This document shows positions 5,427 through 6,297 of a DNA stretch of 6,297 nt, one piece after another (the first letter of the stretch is position 1; every line of letters begins with the position of its first letter). A program made the translations under genes and the position numbers. The notes beneath the pieces are model-generated. The model worked only from the letters and a program-made list of their open reading frames with translations, had not been told where the DNA came from and searched no databases. The stretch comes from Bacteroidota bacterium (GTDB taxonomy: Bacteria > Zhuqueibacterota > Zhuqueibacteria > Zhuqueibacterales > Geothermadaptataceae). The stretch lies in contig DRLW01000134.1 of the NCBI GenBank assembly GCA_011375275.1, positions 1 through 6,297 on the forward strand, read 5' to 3'.

Positions 5427-6297
5427 TCAGACAGCTTTGAGCAACAGCATCTCGCAGGTGATTCCCGGGCCAAACCCGACCAGGGCAAGCAGACTGCCGG
5501 CCTCAACTTCGCCCAGGGCGTGCAGGATAAACAGCAATGTTGGCGAGGACATGTTTCCGTAGTCAGATAAAATCTGGCGTGAGAGCTGCAGAGCACTTTC
5601 CGGCAGTTCCAGCGCTCCGGCGGCAGCGCGCAGAATACGCGGCCCGCCCGGGTGCACCAGCCAGTGTGTAACCTGCGAACGCTGCACCCCGCTCTCCGCC
5701 AGCCAGGAATCGATAACCGGAGCGAGATTTTTCTGCAGCATGCCGGGAAGCTGCGGCGAAAGAGACATGACAAAGCCCTCATCGCCTATCGTCCAGCTCA
5801 TCATCCCCCGGCTGTCCGGGAAAAGATACGATCCTTCTGACGCAAGCACATAAGAGGCTGCATCGGTTGCCGCCACGACCACGGCTGCAGCACCATCGGC
5901 AAAAAGACTGTCGGCAACCATGCACATCGGATCACTTTTGCCGGAAAAATGCAGACTGCACAGCTCGACCGCGCACACGAGTACCCTTGCCTCAGGCTGA
6001 GCGCCGGCAATAGCACGCGCTGCGCGCAGAGCAATGAGCATGCCGTGGCACCCCATAAAACCAACCTGGATACGACGCGTCGTCGCTGGCAAACCAAGGG
6101 TATCGATGAGCTCGACATCCACTCCCGGCGCATAAAATCCCGTGCAGGAAACGGTGATCAGGTGTGTGATCTGTGCCGTTGAACAGCCGGCGTTTTTCAG
6201 AGCAGACCGGCAGGCTTGTGCCGCCAGCGAGGAGGCGTGTGCCTGAAAAAAGCGCATGCGCTGCCCGGTCCCGGGCATCTTCAGGGTACCGTTGTTA
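5427..6297 (-). CDS. Type III polyketide synthase (chalcone/stilbene synthase family), 5' end missing
   Basis: Condenses an acyl-CoA starter with malonyl-CoA units on one active-site cysteine, without a carrier protein, to give pyrones, resorcinols or phloroglucinols. The frame is open to the right edge; 289 residues are visible and about 75 N-terminal ones are missing, judged by the position of the catalytic cysteine. Counting from the Met at 6278, the motifs are: SCTGFYAPGVD (44-54), the nucleophile Cys77 in GFMGCHG (73-79), gatekeeper-type Phe111 in LHFSGKSD, FADGAAAVVV (126-135), MSWTIGDEGF (160-169), His209 in LVHPGG, Asn242 in DYGNMSS, and GFGPG (268-272). The Cys-His-Asn triad is complete, so the enzyme should be active. 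The motif wording is bacterial rather than plant-like and resembles Bacteroidota-type enzymes. Starter and chain length cannot be predicted. Partner genes, such as a methyltransferase or oxidoreductase, are not downstream here; if present they lie to the right. Confidence 0.95.
   Translation of the reverse strand, partial: NNGTLKMPGTGQRMRFFQAHASSLAAQACRSALKNAGCSTAQITHLITVSCTGFYAPGVDVELIDTLGLPATTRRIQVGFMGCHGMLIALRAARAIAGAQPEARVLVCAVELCSLHFSGKSDPMCMVADSLFADGAAAVVVAATDAASYVLASEGSYLFPDSRGMMSWTIGDEGFVMSLSPQLPGMLQKNLAPVIDSWLAESGVQRSQVTHWLVHPGGPRILRAAAGALELPESALQLSRQILSDYGNMSSPTLLFILHALGEVEAGSLLALVGFGPGITCEMLLLKAV

Noticed and set aside
5402..5782. Upstream part of a 165-codon minus-strand frame
   Set aside because: It overlaps the polyketide synthase coding sequence out of frame and looks like a shadow. 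Only the portion from the ATG at 5401, which has its own ribosome binding site, was kept as a weak candidate.

Overview
The window looks like part of a free-living bacterial chromosome of moderate, slightly GC-rich composition. Every convincing gene lies on the minus strand. The best taxonomic hint is a secreted TPR plus GWxTD-type protein. That family is, to my knowledge, mostly found in the Bacteroidota/Chlorobi/Calditrichota-like (FCB) groups and in Acidobacteria-like lineages. The type III polyketide synthase also carries motifs of the kind seen in Bacteroidota-like enzymes. No ribosomal RNA or other phylogenetic marker is present, so the assignment is only inferred. Layout, in the direction of transcription (right to left): (1) 6297-5427, the C-terminal three quarters of a type III polyketide synthase (chalcone/stilbene synthase fold) with the Cys-His-Asn triad intact; its start lies beyond the right edge. 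(2) 5426-5014, a 413-base spacer. It first holds a possible 38-codon reading frame (5401-5285) with a good ribosome binding site. Next comes a patch of imperfect palindromic repeats of the GTCATTCCGG / GCGAAGCGGAGTGC type (about 5118-5305), one hairpin of which is followed by a T-run and looks like a terminator. (3) 5013-2713, a large exported TPR + GWxTD-domain protein. (4) 2510-1221, a calcineurin-like metallophosphoesterase of 429 residues with all metal-binding motifs and a large internal insertion. (5) 1133-270, an alpha/beta hydrolase of the epoxide hydrolase type with complete catalytic residues. (6) 35-1, the first codons of another gene, with a clear ribosome binding site and the start of a signal peptide. 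How they may work together: genes 3, 4 and 5 are co-oriented with gaps of 202 and 87 bases, and no convincing terminator was seen between them, so 4 and 5 are probably co-transcribed and 3 may be as well. They do not form a recognised pathway. The metallophosphoesterase and hydrolase look like general hydrolytic or detoxification enzymes, and the GWxTD protein is an envelope or periplasmic protein of unknown job. The polyketide synthase is separated from them by the repeat patch and terminator-like hairpin and probably belongs to a unit that extends to the right of the window. I did not find a clear new multi-gene system. The items most worth a second look are the repeat patch with the short frame running into it, the divergent GWxTD protein, and the insertion-bearing phosphoesterase.
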